A stretch of 33,292 nt of DNA from an uncultured Lachnospiraceae bacterium (GTDB lineage Bacteria > Bacillota > Clostridia > Lachnospirales > Lachnospiraceae): assembly GCA_946616835.1 (NCBI GenBank), contig CAMOJK010000020.1, positions 1 through 33,292 on the forward strand, given 5' to 3'. The notes beneath the pieces were generated by a model. That model was given only the letters and a program-made list of their open reading frames with translations, made no database searches and was not told where the DNA came from. Positions 24,286 to 33,287 of this stretch are shown here, piece after piece. The translations under genes were made by a program, and so were the position numbers. Positions within the stretch are counted from its first letter, which is position 1, and every line of letters starts with the position of its first letter.

Positions 24286-26379
24286 TTAAATCTGTGAACA
24301 ATCCTTGATGGAGAAGCTCATGCGTCCCATCTTATCCTTACCGAGGCAGACCACCTTCACTTCATCACCAATAGCAAGCACATCCTCTACCTTATCGATC
24401 CTGCGGTCTGCAATCCTTGAAATATGAACCATTCCCTCCTTGCCGGGAGCAAACTCAACAAAGCAACCGAAGTCCTTTATGGAAACAACCTTTCCGGAGA
24501 AAATCTGACCAGCCTCAAAATCAGTAACAATGGTCTCAATCATCTTCTGTGCCTCAGCCATTGCGTCCTTATCTGTACCGCAGATACTTACTGCACCTTC
24601 CTCATTGATATCAATCTTCACGCCTGTGCGTGCTATGATCTCGTTAATGGTCTTACCTCTCTGACCTACTACATCACCGATCTTCTCAGGATCGATCTGG
24701 ATGCGGTTGATCTTAGGTGCATATGCATTGACTTCCTTCCTGGGCTCAGCTATGGCCTTCTTCATGCAGTTCTCCATAATGAAGAGTCTGGCATCACGGC
24801 ATCTTGCTATAGCGCCCTCTACGATAGGACGGGTCAGACCATGGATCTTGATATCCATCTGGATAGCTGTGATACCATCCTTAGTACCTGTTACCTTGAA
24901 ATCCATGTCGCCGAAGAAATCTTCCAGACCCTGGATATCAGTAAGCAGTACAAAATCATCATCAGTCTCGCCTGTTACAAGACCACAGGAAATACCTGCA
25001 ACCATCTTCTTAATAGGCACACCTGCTGCCATAAGAGACATACAGGATGCACAGGTAGAAGCCATTGATGTGGAACCGTTAGATTCAAATGTCTCGGACA
25101 CAGCCCTTATTGCATAAGGGAACTCTTCCTCTGAAGGAAGTACCGGAAGAAGCGCACGCTCAGCAAGCGCACCATGACCGATCTCACGGCGTCCGGGGCC
25201 TCTTGATACCTTTGTCTCACCTACGGAATATGCAGGGAAATTGTACTGATGTATGTATCTCTTATTCTTTACGAACTCGTCAAGTCCCTCGACCTTCTGA
25301 ACCTCGGAAAGAGGAGCAAGCGTAACGACATCACAAATCTGAGTCTGTCCTCTGGTAAACATAGCTGAGCCATGTACTCTGGGGATGATATCAACCTCAG
25401 CAGCAAGAGGTCTGATCTGTGTCAGCTCTCTTCCGTCAGGACGCTTGTGATCCTTAAGGATCATTTTGCGTACAGTCTTCTTCTCATACTGGTAAACAGC
25501 CTCATCTATGAGAGGAAGCCACTCTTCCTTGTCAGCAAACTTCTCTGCAAGGGTATCCTTGAGATTTCTGATGCGTGCTTCCCTCTCCTGCTTCTCAGGT
25601 GAGAACATAAGCACTTCCATATCTGCAGGAGGCTCAACCTCTTTAATAGCAGCGAAAAGTTCTTCAGGAATAGCACAGCTTGTATACTCATGCTTCTCCT
25701 TACCAACCTCGGCAACGATTCCCCTGATCCACTCGATAAGCTTCTGGTTTTGATCATGAGCCATATAGATAGCCTCAAGCATCCTTGACTCGGGAATCTC
25801 GTTTGCACCGGCCTCGATCATTATTACCTTCTGTGATGTAGAAGCAACGGTAAGCTTTAAGTCACCCTTGTTCCATGCTTCCTGACTAGGATTGATGATA
25901 AACTCACCGTTATCATCCATACCAACCTGTGTCATTGCACAGGGGCCATCGAAGGGGATATCTGAAATACATGTAGCAATAGCAGAACCCAGCATAGCTA
26001 CCAACTCAGGTCTGCACTCGGGATCAACACTCATTACGAGGTTATTGAGAGTAACATCATTTCTGTAATCTTTCGGGAATAAAGGTCTCATAGGACGGTC
26101 AATAACACGACTCGTAAGTACCGCATTCTCAGATGCCTTACCTTCACGCTTGTTGAATCCACCGGGCATCTTACCTACTGCATAGTACTTCTCCTCATAC
26201 TCAACTGAGAGAGGGAAGAAATCGATACCATCACGAGGCTTTTCGGATGCAGTTGCTGTTGAAAGCACTGTGGTATCCCCGTAATGCATAAATGCTGCTC
26301 CGTTTGCCTGTGCAGATACCCTTCCGATATCAACGGAGAGTGTCTTGCCGCCTACTTCAATACTGTAAGTTTTAAACAT
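24286..26379 (-). CDS. pnp: Polyribonucleotide nucleotidyltransferase (PNPase)
   Basis: 697 residues. Two RNase PH-like domains (about 10-140 and 310-540, with the helical domain between), a KH domain with VVGQRGKTINEIIARTG (about 555-615) and an S1 domain (about 620-690, GKVVSIKDFGCFVEF). It degrades RNA 3'-to-5' using phosphate and is a core part of RNA turnover. The ATG at 26379 follows AGAAGGAGGAAAA; six codons upstream another ATG is within the ribosome site. Downstream of rpsO, the order seen in many bacteria. Confidence 0.97.
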   Translation of the reverse strand: MFKTYSIEVGGKTLSVDIGRVSAQANGAAFMHYGDTTVLSTATASEKPRDGIDFFPLSVEYEEKYYAVGKMPGGFNKREGKASENAVLTSRVIDRPMRPLFPKDYRNDVTLNNLVMSVDPECRPELVAMLGSAIATCISDIPFDGPCAMTQVGMDDNGEFIINPSQEAWNKGDLKLTVASTSQKVIMIEAGANEIPESRMLEAIYMAHDQNQKLIEWIRGIVAEVGKEKHEYTSCAIPEELFAAIKEVEPPADMEVLMFSPEKQEREARIRNLKDTLAEKFADKEEWLPLIDEAVYQYEKKTVRKMILKDHKRPDGRELTQIRPLAAEVDIIPRVHGSAMFTRGQTQICDVVTLAPLSEVQKVEGLDEFVKNKRYIHQYNFPAYSVGETKVSRGPGRREIGHGALAERALLPVLPSEEEFPYAIRAVSETFESNGSTSMASTCASCMSLMAAGVPIKKMVAGISCGLVTGETDDDFVLLTDIQGLEDFFGDMDFKVTGTKDGITAIQMDIKIHGLTRPIVEGAIARCRDARLFIMENCMKKAIAEPRKEVNAYAPKINRIQIDPEKIGDVVGQRGKTINEIIARTGVKIDINEEGAVSICGTDKDAMAEAQKMIETIVTDFEAGQIFSGKVVSIKDFGCFVEFAPGKEGMVHISRIADRRIDKVEDVLAIGDEVKVVCLGKDKMGRMSFSIKDCSQI

Positions 26380-26431
26380 TTTTCCTCCTTCTGCCATTAA
26401 AGGCTTCTTGCGGAATCCGACCTCCCGAAAA

Positions 26432-26475
26432 CACTGAAGAAAACAATTCTTGTTTTTACTTCGTTCTCTTCAGTG
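26432..26475 (-). promoter_or_regulatory. Long hairpin in the pnp leader
   Basis: Minus strand CACTGAAGA (26475-26467) pairs perfectly with TCTTCAGTG (26440-26432); between them AAACAA/TTGTTT (26455-26441) forms an inner hairpin stacked on the 3' arm. It lies about 50 bases before the pnp start. In E. coli a leader stem cut by RNase III mediates pnp autoregulation, so a like role is possible here. Confidence 0.5.
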
Positions 26476-26555
26476 GTCTCGCGAATGGCCATCATCCATT
26501 TTGCAACTGTTCAGCATCTGCCGATTCTTCCAGCCGCATCCTTTTTTCATATATG

Positions 26556-26594
26556 CAAAAACGGATGGCAACATCTCATTCTGCTGCCAACCGT
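26556..26594 (-). terminator. Intrinsic terminator between rpsO and pnp
   Basis: Minus strand ACGGTTGGCA (26594-26585), a 14-base loop, TGCCATCCGT (26570-26561), one mismatch, then TTTTT. It starts 19 bases after the rpsO stop and probably lets only part of rpsO transcription reach pnp. Confidence 0.75.
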
Positions 26595-26612
26595 CTTTAA
26601 CATTCGGAACAA

Positions 26613-26879
26613 TTATCTTCTTAAGCCAAGCTTCTCAACGATTGCACGGTATCTCTCAATATCAACATTCTGGAGATAATTGAGAAGTCCACGCCTGCGT
26701 CCGATCATCTGATACATACCGCGTCTTGAGTGGTGATCACCGGGGTGACTCTTAAGATGAGCTGTAAGCTCCTCGATCCTTGCTGAGAGTACTGCGATCT
26801 GTACTTCAGGAGATCCTGTGTCTCCCTCTGAGCGAGCATACTCTTTCATAATTGCCTGTTTCTTTTCTGCTGAAATCAT
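26613..26879 (-). CDS. rpsO: 30S ribosomal protein S15
   Basis: 88 residues, standard length. The signature [17 protein letters not shown] and [21 protein letters not shown] are unmistakable. It binds 16S rRNA early in 30S assembly. The ATG has AAAGGAGAAAAGAA upstream, and a strong promoter with a roughly 105-base leader precedes it; that leader holds several short hairpins (for example CCGT/ACGG), where S15 might repress its own translation. Confidence 0.98.
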   Translation of the reverse strand: MISAEKKQAIMKEYARSEGDTGSPEVQIAVLSARIEELTAHLKSHPGDHHSRRGMYQMIGRRRGLLNYLQNVDIERYRAIVEKLGLRR

Positions 26880-26992
26880 TTCTTTTCTCCTTTACTTTTA
26901 ATTCAGCCGGATCCGTGAGTACGGTCGGAAGTCCATATTCTCAGAACCGGTTAGGTTAACGTAATGCAGACACTGTGTCCACACAAATGCGT

Positions 26993-27021
26993 ATTATACC
27001 ACTCCGTTTTTGAAATGTAAA
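26993..27021 (-). promoter_or_regulatory. rpsO promoter
   Basis: Minus strand TTTACA (27021-27016), 17-base spacer, TATAAT (26998-26993). One of the strongest promoters in the window. It lies only 10 bases past the stop of the NlpC/P60 gene. Confidence 0.85.
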
Positions 27022-27031
27022 CATCAAAAAT

Positions 27032-28210
27032 CTAGGGCAATAATGATACCATCTTAGCCGGCTGTCGGTAATACATGCTGGATATCTTTATTCCTGTCTT
27101 TGGACTAGATGCATGTAAAACCTGTCCATTGCCGATATAAATGCCCACATGGTTTATGCGTCCGCCTTTGGAATAAAATATCAAATCCCCGGGGCGTATA
27201 GTGGAATCATCCACTTTGGTCCCGTAATTTGCCTGGGTAGCAGCATGATGCGGAAGAGTTACACCGTATTTTTTATATATACTAAGCACAAACCCTGAGC
27301 AATCGCACCCCTTCGTAAGAGATGTGCCGCCCCACACATAAGGATTGCCCACAAACTGCTTGGCATATTCAACCAGGCTGACCCTGGTATCCGATATACC
27401 GTTGCCATATAAGAGTTCCTTCATGGTAACAGCTGTTGCAAGCTTTTCTTCTATACATACATAATCAAGAGAAACATAAGCGGTCTCGTCATCCAGCTCG
27501 AACTGTACCCAGCCATCAGCATACCCCGTCACCAGCATCTCCTCACCCTCGGGAATCAGAGTAATGACGGGAGCCTCGGTATTAGGCTCCTCCCTTACTC
27601 TCAGGGTAGTGGTATTGACTACTGCAATAGTATCTATAACCTCACGGGCCTTAGCAAGTGCTGCTGTTCCGGTAAGAAGATATTCTGCGCTGACATAGCC
27701 CTCCACAGAGCCGGATTTAATATGCGCCCAGCCGTCTTCCGTAACATCAAGAATTTCACATGCTGCTCCGTTTGACATCTTGCCCACCAGATCTCCGTCA
27801 ACAGGCGCCTTACGCACATTCAAATGGTTATCAACAACTGCAATGCCAAGATTCTGGTAACCGTAGATACTTATCTCCTCTTCTATGGCATTCTGCTGTG
27901 AAATTACCGCATCAATATCCGCCTCTATCCCCGCCAATGCGCAGGGATTGCCTGCATCAACATATCCTGTAACACCTACGGCCGCATTTCTGCTAAGCGC
28001 CTGCATTATAGGAAGGTCAACTACTTTAAGAGCTTCATCGTCCGATAGGGACTCATCAGAAAGGTCAGCTAACGACAGACTATCCTCAGAAACAGCAGGA
28101 ATGTCTGCATCATCATCCAGCCACTCCTGTCCAAACATCAAAACCATTAATAAACATATAACCGCAACGGAGCCTGCCGCAGCGGTAATTTTAAGTCTCT
28201 TTCTATTCAT
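27032..28210 (-). CDS. SH3-domain NlpC/P60 cell-wall peptidase
   Basis: 392 residues. An N-terminal hydrophobic stretch (about 7-27) acts as signal or anchor, followed by an acidic linker. Two bacterial SH3 domains (about 118-180 with NHLNVRKAP, and 192-255 with TTLRVREEPN) bind wall or peptide. The C-terminal NlpC/P60 domain has Cys304 (GCDCSGFVLS) and His354 (INHVGIYIG), a gamma-glutamyl-diaminopimelate-type endopeptidase. It likely trims peptidoglycan outside the cell. No ribosome site precedes the ATG; the promoter -10 ends only 8 bases before it, suggesting a leaderless mRNA. Confidence 0.92.
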   Translation of the reverse strand: MNRKRLKITAAAGSVAVICLLMVLMFGQEWLDDDADIPAVSEDSLSLADLSDESLSDDEALKVVDLPIMQALSRNAAVGVTGYVDAGNPCALAGIEADIDAVISQQNAIEEEISIYGYQNLGIAVVDNHLNVRKAPVDGDLVGKMSNGAACEILDVTEDGWAHIKSGSVEGYVSAEYLLTGTAALAKAREVIDTIAVVNTTTLRVREEPNTEAPVITLIPEGEEMLVTGYADGWVQFELDDETAYVSLDYVCIEEKLATAVTMKELLYGNGISDTRVSLVEYAKQFVGNPYVWGGTSLTKGCDCSGFVLSIYKKYGVTLPHHAATQANYGTKVDDSTIRPGDLIFYSKGGRINHVGIYIGNGQVLHASSPKTGIKISSMYYRQPAKMVSLLP

Positions 28211-28218
28211 GATATTAC

Positions 28219-28247
28219 ATTATATAGCATTATGCGGACAAGTTTAA
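28219..28247 (-). promoter_or_regulatory. Promoter abutting the NlpC/P60 start codon
   Basis: Minus strand TTAAAC (28247-28242), 17-base spacer, TATAAT (28224-28219), then 8 bases to the ATG. A start site the usual 6 to 8 bases past the -10 falls at or next to the ATG. Confidence 0.55.
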
Positions 28248-28290
28248 CCAGGAATTACGGTAAACCTGAAACCATATCCGCAAGGCATCT

Positions 28291-29931
28291 TCACTCTGTA
28301 TTTTCTCTCTTTATGATATAGACAGCGATATTAAACGCGTGGTCACCCACCCTCTCAAGCGAGGTTGCAACATCTGAAAAGATCATTCCTGCCTCAGGTG
28401 AACACTCCTGCCTTGTAAGCCTGTCCACATGATGCTGCTGGATTTCTTTTTCCTTGGCATCAATGGCATCTTCCATGGCAGACATACGCTCCATATCTTC
28501 CTCGCTGCCGGAACCCACGATAACTTTTATCGCCTGTCCCATCAGGTCGTTTACCAGATTAAGCAGCTCCGTCATTTCCTTTATGGCATCATCACTGAAT
28601 GATGCTCCCGTTTTCTTCCTGCGTTCTGCAAATTCCGCAATATTTTCAGCATGGTCGCCTATACGTTCAATATCATTGGCCACATGGAAAAGGGACCCCA
28701 AGCCCTGAAGGTCGTCTATAGGAAGCGGAGACTGGTTTATCTTGATAAGATAACCGGTTATTGACCTGTTTAAGAAATTGATATTTTCCTCCATGTCCCG
28801 GACTTCCTGTATATCCTCTTCATCCAGAGTAACCAGCGCGTTCATGGCACGGTTTAAGTTGTCGCTGGCAAGGGAAGCCATTCGTTCCAGCTCCTTGAGA
28901 CCATCAACTACAGCAGTCGAAGGATTGAAGATCACCTTATTGCCGATATACTTAAGCTGGAAGGTATCCCTGTAACCAACCTTCTCGTCTTTTCCGGGAA
29001 TAATAAGATAAGTAAGCTTTACTATCCAATTTGAGAAAGGAAGAAGCATTATAACCTGTGAAATCTTTATGATAGTGTGCGCATTTGCCACAAATCTTCC
29101 CTCATCTGCTGAGAAACTATGCAGCCACATCGAAATGGGATCAACGGCAATCTGAAAAATAATGAACATTATCACTGTACCGATCACATTGAACAGAAGG
29201 TGGATCATAGCCGCACGCTTTGCATCTTTCTTACCTGCAAGCGATGCCAAAAGTGCAGTGGTGCAGGCACCTATGTTACATCCAAGCACTATATACAGAC
29301 AGATGTTTACATCCCCGAATAAGCCCTGCTGTGCCATAAGGAGTACCAGCGATACTGTAACAGAAGAGCTCTGTACAATAGCCGTTATCACCAGACCTGC
29401 TATCACAGCCAAGAACGGATTTTCAAGTCCTGAAAGAAGATTTATCACCTGTTCGGAATCCTTAAGAGCACTCATACCCGAAGACATGGTGGAAATACCT
29501 AAGAAAAGTACGCCGAAGCCGGCAACGATATCAGCGATTCTCTGTACAAACTGATTCTTTGCCACCATTGATACCACAACGCCTGTGATAAGTATGATAG
29601 GTGCATATGCTGAAAGATTAAATGAAACAAGCTGTGAAGTAACAGTAGTACCGATATTGGCACCGAATATGACACCGGCTGCCTGAAACAGAGTCATAAG
29701 ACCTGAGTTAACGAAGCTCACCACCAGAGATGTACAGGCTGATGACGACTGCATTATCGCCGTAAATATAAGCCCCACCAGCATTCCGGTTACCCTGTTC
29801 GTGGTAAACATCTCCAGTATGCCACGAAGCTTTGCACCGGCTGCCTTTTCAATACCTTCACTCATCAGCGTCATGCCCATCAGGAACAGGCCCAGTCCTG
29901 CGCATAACGACATTATCTCTGCGAAACCCAT
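28291..29931 (-). CDS. Na/phosphate symporter with PhoU-like C-terminal domain
   Basis: 546 residues. Two inverted membrane repeats each carry the family's QSSSA/QSSSV motif (61-65 and about 188-196) and a GANIGTT / GCNIGAC motif. About eight to ten membrane segments fill residues 1-310; residues 340-540 are helical PhoU-like repeats (GDHAENIAEFAERR, VGDHAFNIAVYI). It would import phosphate with sodium, with the PhoU part sensing or tuning activity. The ATG has GAGGATTGAG before it. Promoter overlaps an inverted repeat at 30025-30055. Confidence 0.93.
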   Translation of the reverse strand: MGFAEIMSLCAGLGLFLMGMTLMSEGIEKAAGAKLRGILEMFTTNRVTGMLVGLIFTAIMQSSSACTSLVVSFVNSGLMTLFQAAGVIFGANIGTTVTSQLVSFNLSAYAPIILITGVVVSMVAKNQFVQRIADIVAGFGVLFLGISTMSSGMSALKDSEQVINLLSGLENPFLAVIAGLVITAIVQSSSVTVSLVLLMAQQGLFGDVNICLYIVLGCNIGACTTALLASLAGKKDAKRAAMIHLLFNVIGTVIMFIIFQIAVDPISMWLHSFSADEGRFVANAHTIIKISQVIMLLPFSNWIVKLTYLIIPGKDEKVGYRDTFQLKYIGNKVIFNPSTAVVDGLKELERMASLASDNLNRAMNALVTLDEEDIQEVRDMEENINFLNRSITGYLIKINQSPLPIDDLQGLGSLFHVANDIERIGDHAENIAEFAERRKKTGASFSDDAIKEMTELLNLVNDLMGQAIKVIVGSGSEEDMERMSAMEDAIDAKEKEIQQHHVDRLTRQECSPEAGMIFSDVATSLERVGDHAFNIAVYIIKRENTE

Positions 29932-30018
29932 CTCAATCCTCGTCTCCCGGGATACTCCCAGTCTTCTAAATCACTCTTATATAATCAACTCATCCTACTC
30001 ACACATCATAGAGTTTAA

Positions 30019-30055
30019 ATTATAGTGTAAAAAGTGGCAATATGTATTTTTACAC
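30019..30055 (-). promoter_or_regulatory. Promoter with perfect inverted repeat before the Na/Pi symporter
   Basis: A TATAAT (minus strand, 30024-30019) touches a perfect 9-bp inverted repeat, GTGTAAAAA (30025-30033), 13-base gap, TTTTTACAC (30047-30055). The repeat covers where the -35 should be, and the -35 itself is poor, as expected for a regulated promoter. The regulator is unknown. Confidence 0.6.
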
Positions 30056-30094
30056 AAAAGATTATTCCCTACTTTGCTTTTCGTAGTAAAATTG

Positions 30095-31012
30095 CTAAAT
30101 CCTACGCCCTGCTATATCTGCCCTAAGCACATTTTTAAGTTCATACAGATCCGCAAATTTCTGTTCCGGACGCCTGAACTCACGCAGCATAACATTGATC
30201 ATTTCGCCATATATATCCCCGGAAAAATCCAGCAGGTATGACTCAATATTCACCTTTTTATCATCCTTAACAGTCGGCTTGCAGCCTATGTTTGTCACAG
30301 CCTTGAATACCCGTCCGTCGGAAAGTTCCACATCAGAATAATACGCACCATAAGGGGGTATCACCCGTCCAGGAAGCGGCTCTATATTAGCGGTCGGAAA
30401 ACCAATCGTCCTTCCAAGCTGTTTTCCGGTCGTTACTATTCCTCTGAATGAATATGGACGCCCCAGCATTTCTTCCGCAGTACGCATATCGCCGCCGGCC
30501 ACAGCATTCCTTATGGTGGTGGAGCTTACCACAAATCCTCCATAGCGCACTTTATCAACCATGACAGTTTCATATTCAAGCTCTGTCTTCAGGCTGTCCA
30601 GCAGGCTAAAATCGCCCTTTCCGCCTTTTCCGTAGGACAGGTCCGATCCTGCTGCGATAAATCCCATATTCAGCTGTTCCTTCAGGCATTTCCTTATAAA
30701 GAGTTCCGGCTCAACAGCTGAGGTCTCCTCATTCATAGGATACTCTATCAGCATATCTATCCCGTATGACTCAAGATATTCTCTTTTCTCATCCCTTGTC
30801 ATTAATGCTCCACAATCCGGTGCTCCAAAAAAGATTTCCGGTGAAGGCTCAAAAGTAAAGATAACTGTTTTTAACCCTTTTTCACCGGCCTTTAACAGTT
30901 CCGAAAGTATCTTTTTATGTCCGATATGGATGCCGTCGAATTTTCCTATTGCAACGGCAGTCTTTTCTTTTACGCTGATTTCCTTAGGATCAGTAACTAT
31001 CACCATGCTCAT
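30095..31012 (-). CDS. ribF: Bifunctional riboflavin kinase/FMN adenylyltransferase
   Basis: 305 residues. The N-terminal adenylyltransferase domain has GKFDGIHIGH (23-32). The C-terminal riboflavin kinase domain has RTIGFPTANIEP and, near the end, NIESYLLDFSGDIYGE. It makes FMN and FAD. The start overlaps the truB stop by 4 bases (ATGA), with GAGAAG upstream. Standard member of the nusA-operon tail. Confidence 0.96.
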   Translation of the reverse strand: MSMVIVTDPKEISVKEKTAVAIGKFDGIHIGHKKILSELLKAGEKGLKTVIFTFEPSPEIFFGAPDCGALMTRDEKREYLESYGIDMLIEYPMNEETSAVEPELFIRKCLKEQLNMGFIAAGSDLSYGKGGKGDFSLLDSLKTELEYETVMVDKVRYGGFVVSSTTIRNAVAGGDMRTAEEMLGRPYSFRGIVTTGKQLGRTIGFPTANIEPLPGRVIPPYGAYYSDVELSDGRVFKAVTNIGCKPTVKDDKKVNIESYLLDFSGDIYGEMINVMLREFRRPEQKFADLYELKNVLRADIAGRRI

Positions 31013-31911
31013 AAAAACATCTTCTCCGGGACAAAAGCCCTTCTGTTTGATTTATACGCATATACCGCCACAAAATTCCCACGGTCGTTTATAACTCTTA
31101 TCCTGTCTCCATCTACCGGTATTTCTCCACCGGCAGTTTCAAACGCATCCAGAGGAAGCATGTTACCGTTATCTATTGCCACTGCCATTTCAGTCTTAAC
31201 CCTAAATGCCGGAATATCCATAAAGAATGTCTCTGTCGGAAGTATCAGTTTCCCAACGCTTCCATTCTTTGCCGCCGCCTCAATCTCAGACAGTCTATAG
31301 GCTTTATCAATATAAAAATCACCGCTGCGTGTTCTTATCAAATGTTCCATTACCGCGCCGCAGCCCAATTTTTCACCTATATCCCGGCATAGTGACCGTA
31401 TATATGTACCCTTACCGCATTCGATGCTCATGGTCACTTTATCACCATCAATATCCCCGATTACAATGGAATATATATCCACATGTCTTGGTGTACGCTG
31501 CACCGTTCCTCCGGCTCTGGCAATATCGCAAAGCTTCCTTCCGTTTACTTTTATTGCGGAATACATAGGGGGAAGCTGGTCATACCCACCCACAAAAGAC
31601 ATGACCGTATTTCGTATATCATCTGGTGTACAGTCAACTGCAGATGTCTTTAACACCACACCACTCATATCCTCGGTATCAGTTTCCACTCCCAGATGCA
31701 TCACACATTCATAAACCTTCACCTTGTCCACTAATGTCTCAACAAGCTTTGTGGCATTTCCAAGGCACACCAAAAGCACGCCCTCCGCATCCGGATCGAG
31801 CGTGCCTGTATGACCGATTTTTTTCTGATGAAGTATTCCTCTGAGCTTGGCAACCACATCAAATGAAGTAAAGCCGGCCTCTTTATAAACATTTATAGCA
31901 CCGTTATACAT
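31009..31911 (-). CDS. truB: tRNA pseudouridine-55 synthase
   Basis: 300 residues. KIGHTGTLDPDAEGVL carries the catalytic Asp39. GGYDQLPPMYSAIKVNGRKL and the CGKGTYIRSLCRDIG segment are further TruB motifs. It modifies U55 in the T-loop of tRNAs. Its ATG lies 3 bases past the nrnA stop with no clear ribosome site, so translation is probably coupled. Confidence 0.96.
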   Translation of the reverse strand: MYNGAINVYKEAGFTSFDVVAKLRGILHQKKIGHTGTLDPDAEGVLLVCLGNATKLVETLVDKVKVYECVMHLGVETDTEDMSGVVLKTSAVDCTPDDIRNTVMSFVGGYDQLPPMYSAIKVNGRKLCDIARAGGTVQRTPRHVDIYSIVIGDIDGDKVTMSIECGKGTYIRSLCRDIGEKLGCGAVMEHLIRTRSGDFYIDKAYRLSEIEAAAKNGSVGKLILPTETFFMDIPAFRVKTEMAVAIDNGNMLPLDAFETAGGEIPVDGDRIRVINDRGNFVAVYAYKSNRRAFVPEKMFL

Positions 31912-31914
31912 ATA

Positions 31915-32868
31915 TCACAGCTGCTTGGAAATTTCTGTCAGAAGGATATAAACCATATCCTCCATTGCGCCCCTGTAGTCACACCCTGCTGCCCTCACAT
32001 GACCGCCGCCACCAAGACTTTCCGCAACCTTTGCCACATTCACATTATCTGTTGATGCCCTGAGGCTCGCTTTATACAGCCCCGGCGCTTTTTCATAAAT
32101 AAAAACAGCACATTCTATCCCATGGATATTCCGCAGTTCATTGACAGCACCATCTGTGTCATCCTTGCCTGCACCCATGGCATCCATAAACCGCTTGTCC
32201 GCAGTTCCAACTATCACTCTGTCTTCCAGGTATCTCCTGGCATTCAAAAGCACCTGTGCCTGAAAGCGACTTTGGACATAAGTCTTCACATAAAAGGTCT
32301 CATCCAGAAGCATCGGAAAGTCAAATCCGTATGTGATAAGCTTCCCGGCAATCTCCATAGTCCTCCGGGATGTATTGGAAAACCTGAACACGCCGGTATC
32401 GTGCGCCATTCCCATATAGATAAGTTCTGCTATTACGGCATCCACCCGACTCTCATCCATAAGTTCATACAGGACCTCTGCACACGAAGACACTTCCGGA
32501 CACACATGATTAACCATTGCAGAGCCTTCCTTATTGCTTATATGATGATCTACATTCAAGGTCTTAGCAGCAGATTCAAAATATTTTATAGCCTCACCTA
32601 TTCGTTCTTTACTACCGGTTGTATCACATACTATGAAAGCATCAAAGGGCTCCCTTTCCGGGAAATCGCAGATTAGGCATTCACGTTTCTTTATCTTCGC
32701 AAAAGATCTGCCGGGATCTTCCAGAAACACTTCCTTCTCTGCATCCGGCATACAGATTTCCAGATAATGCAAAAGAGCCAGGCAGGAACCTACACAGTCC
32801 CCGTCCGGCCTTATATGTCCTGTAATGCCTATTCTTTTTGCACCTTCCAGTTCCTTCAGAAGATCCAT
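31915..32868 (-). CDS. nrnA: DHH-family phosphoesterase, NrnA-like
   Basis: 317 residues. The metal-binding motifs are His18, Asp22, Asp24 (GHIRPDGD), Asp82 (CDTTG), the DHH triad 107-109 (NVDHHISN), and in the DHHA1 domain GGGGHVRAAGC. NrnA cleaves short RNA oligos and dephosphorylates pAp. It has a GGAGGCGGAT ribosome site, and sits between rbfA and truB, its usual place in Firmicutes. Confidence 0.93.
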   Translation of the reverse strand: MDLLKELEGAKRIGITGHIRPDGDCVGSCLALLHYLEICMPDAEKEVFLEDPGRSFAKIKKRECLICDFPEREPFDAFIVCDTTGSKERIGEAIKYFESAAKTLNVDHHISNKEGSAMVNHVCPEVSSCAEVLYELMDESRVDAVIAELIYMGMAHDTGVFRFSNTSRRTMEIAGKLITYGFDFPMLLDETFYVKTYVQSRFQAQVLLNARRYLEDRVIVGTADKRFMDAMGAGKDDTDGAVNELRNIHGIECAVFIYEKAPGLYKASLRASTDNVNVAKVAESLGGGGHVRAAGCDYRGAMEDMVYILLTEISKQL

Positions 32869-32897
32869 ATCCGCCTCCTAAAAAGCCTATAACGGTT

Positions 32898-33287
32898 CTA
32901 TTCCTCTTCGCCGCGTTTCTGACGCATCATTGCATCTTCTTTAGAAACTTTATCTATCACACTGTTCATATGATTGCCATAAGCAATGGAATGATCAGCC
33001 ACAAAAGTAAGCTCCGGCGTATTACGCAGATTCAATTCTCTTGCAAGCTCCCTGCGCATAAAACCCTCTGCACACTTAAGCCCCTTCAAAGCCTCCTTCT
33101 CCTGCTCCTCATCGCAGAGAAAGCTCACCCACACTTTACAGGTCTTAAGATCCGGTGCCACTATTACATCCGTAACAGATGTAAATGCCGGCACCCTGGG
33201 ATCCTTTATTTCACTGCGGATAAGCTCTGCCAGGACCTTCATAACTTCGGAATTGATCCTTGTATTTTTAATACTGTCTTTTTTCAT
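32898..33287 (-). CDS. rbfA: Ribosome-binding factor A
   Basis: 129 residues. A KH-like fold with EIKDPRVPAFTSVTDVIVAPDLKTCKVWVS and the basic RRELARELNLRNTPELTF region, both RbfA hallmarks. It aids 30S maturation. The start lies 5 bases from the window edge, so its ribosome site cannot be checked. infB would be expected just outside. Confidence 0.95.
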   Translation of the reverse strand: MKKDSIKNTRINSEVMKVLAELIRSEIKDPRVPAFTSVTDVIVAPDLKTCKVWVSFLCDEEQEKEALKGLKCAEGFMRRELARELNLRNTPELTFVADHSIAYGNHMNSVIDKVSKEDAMMRQKRGEEE

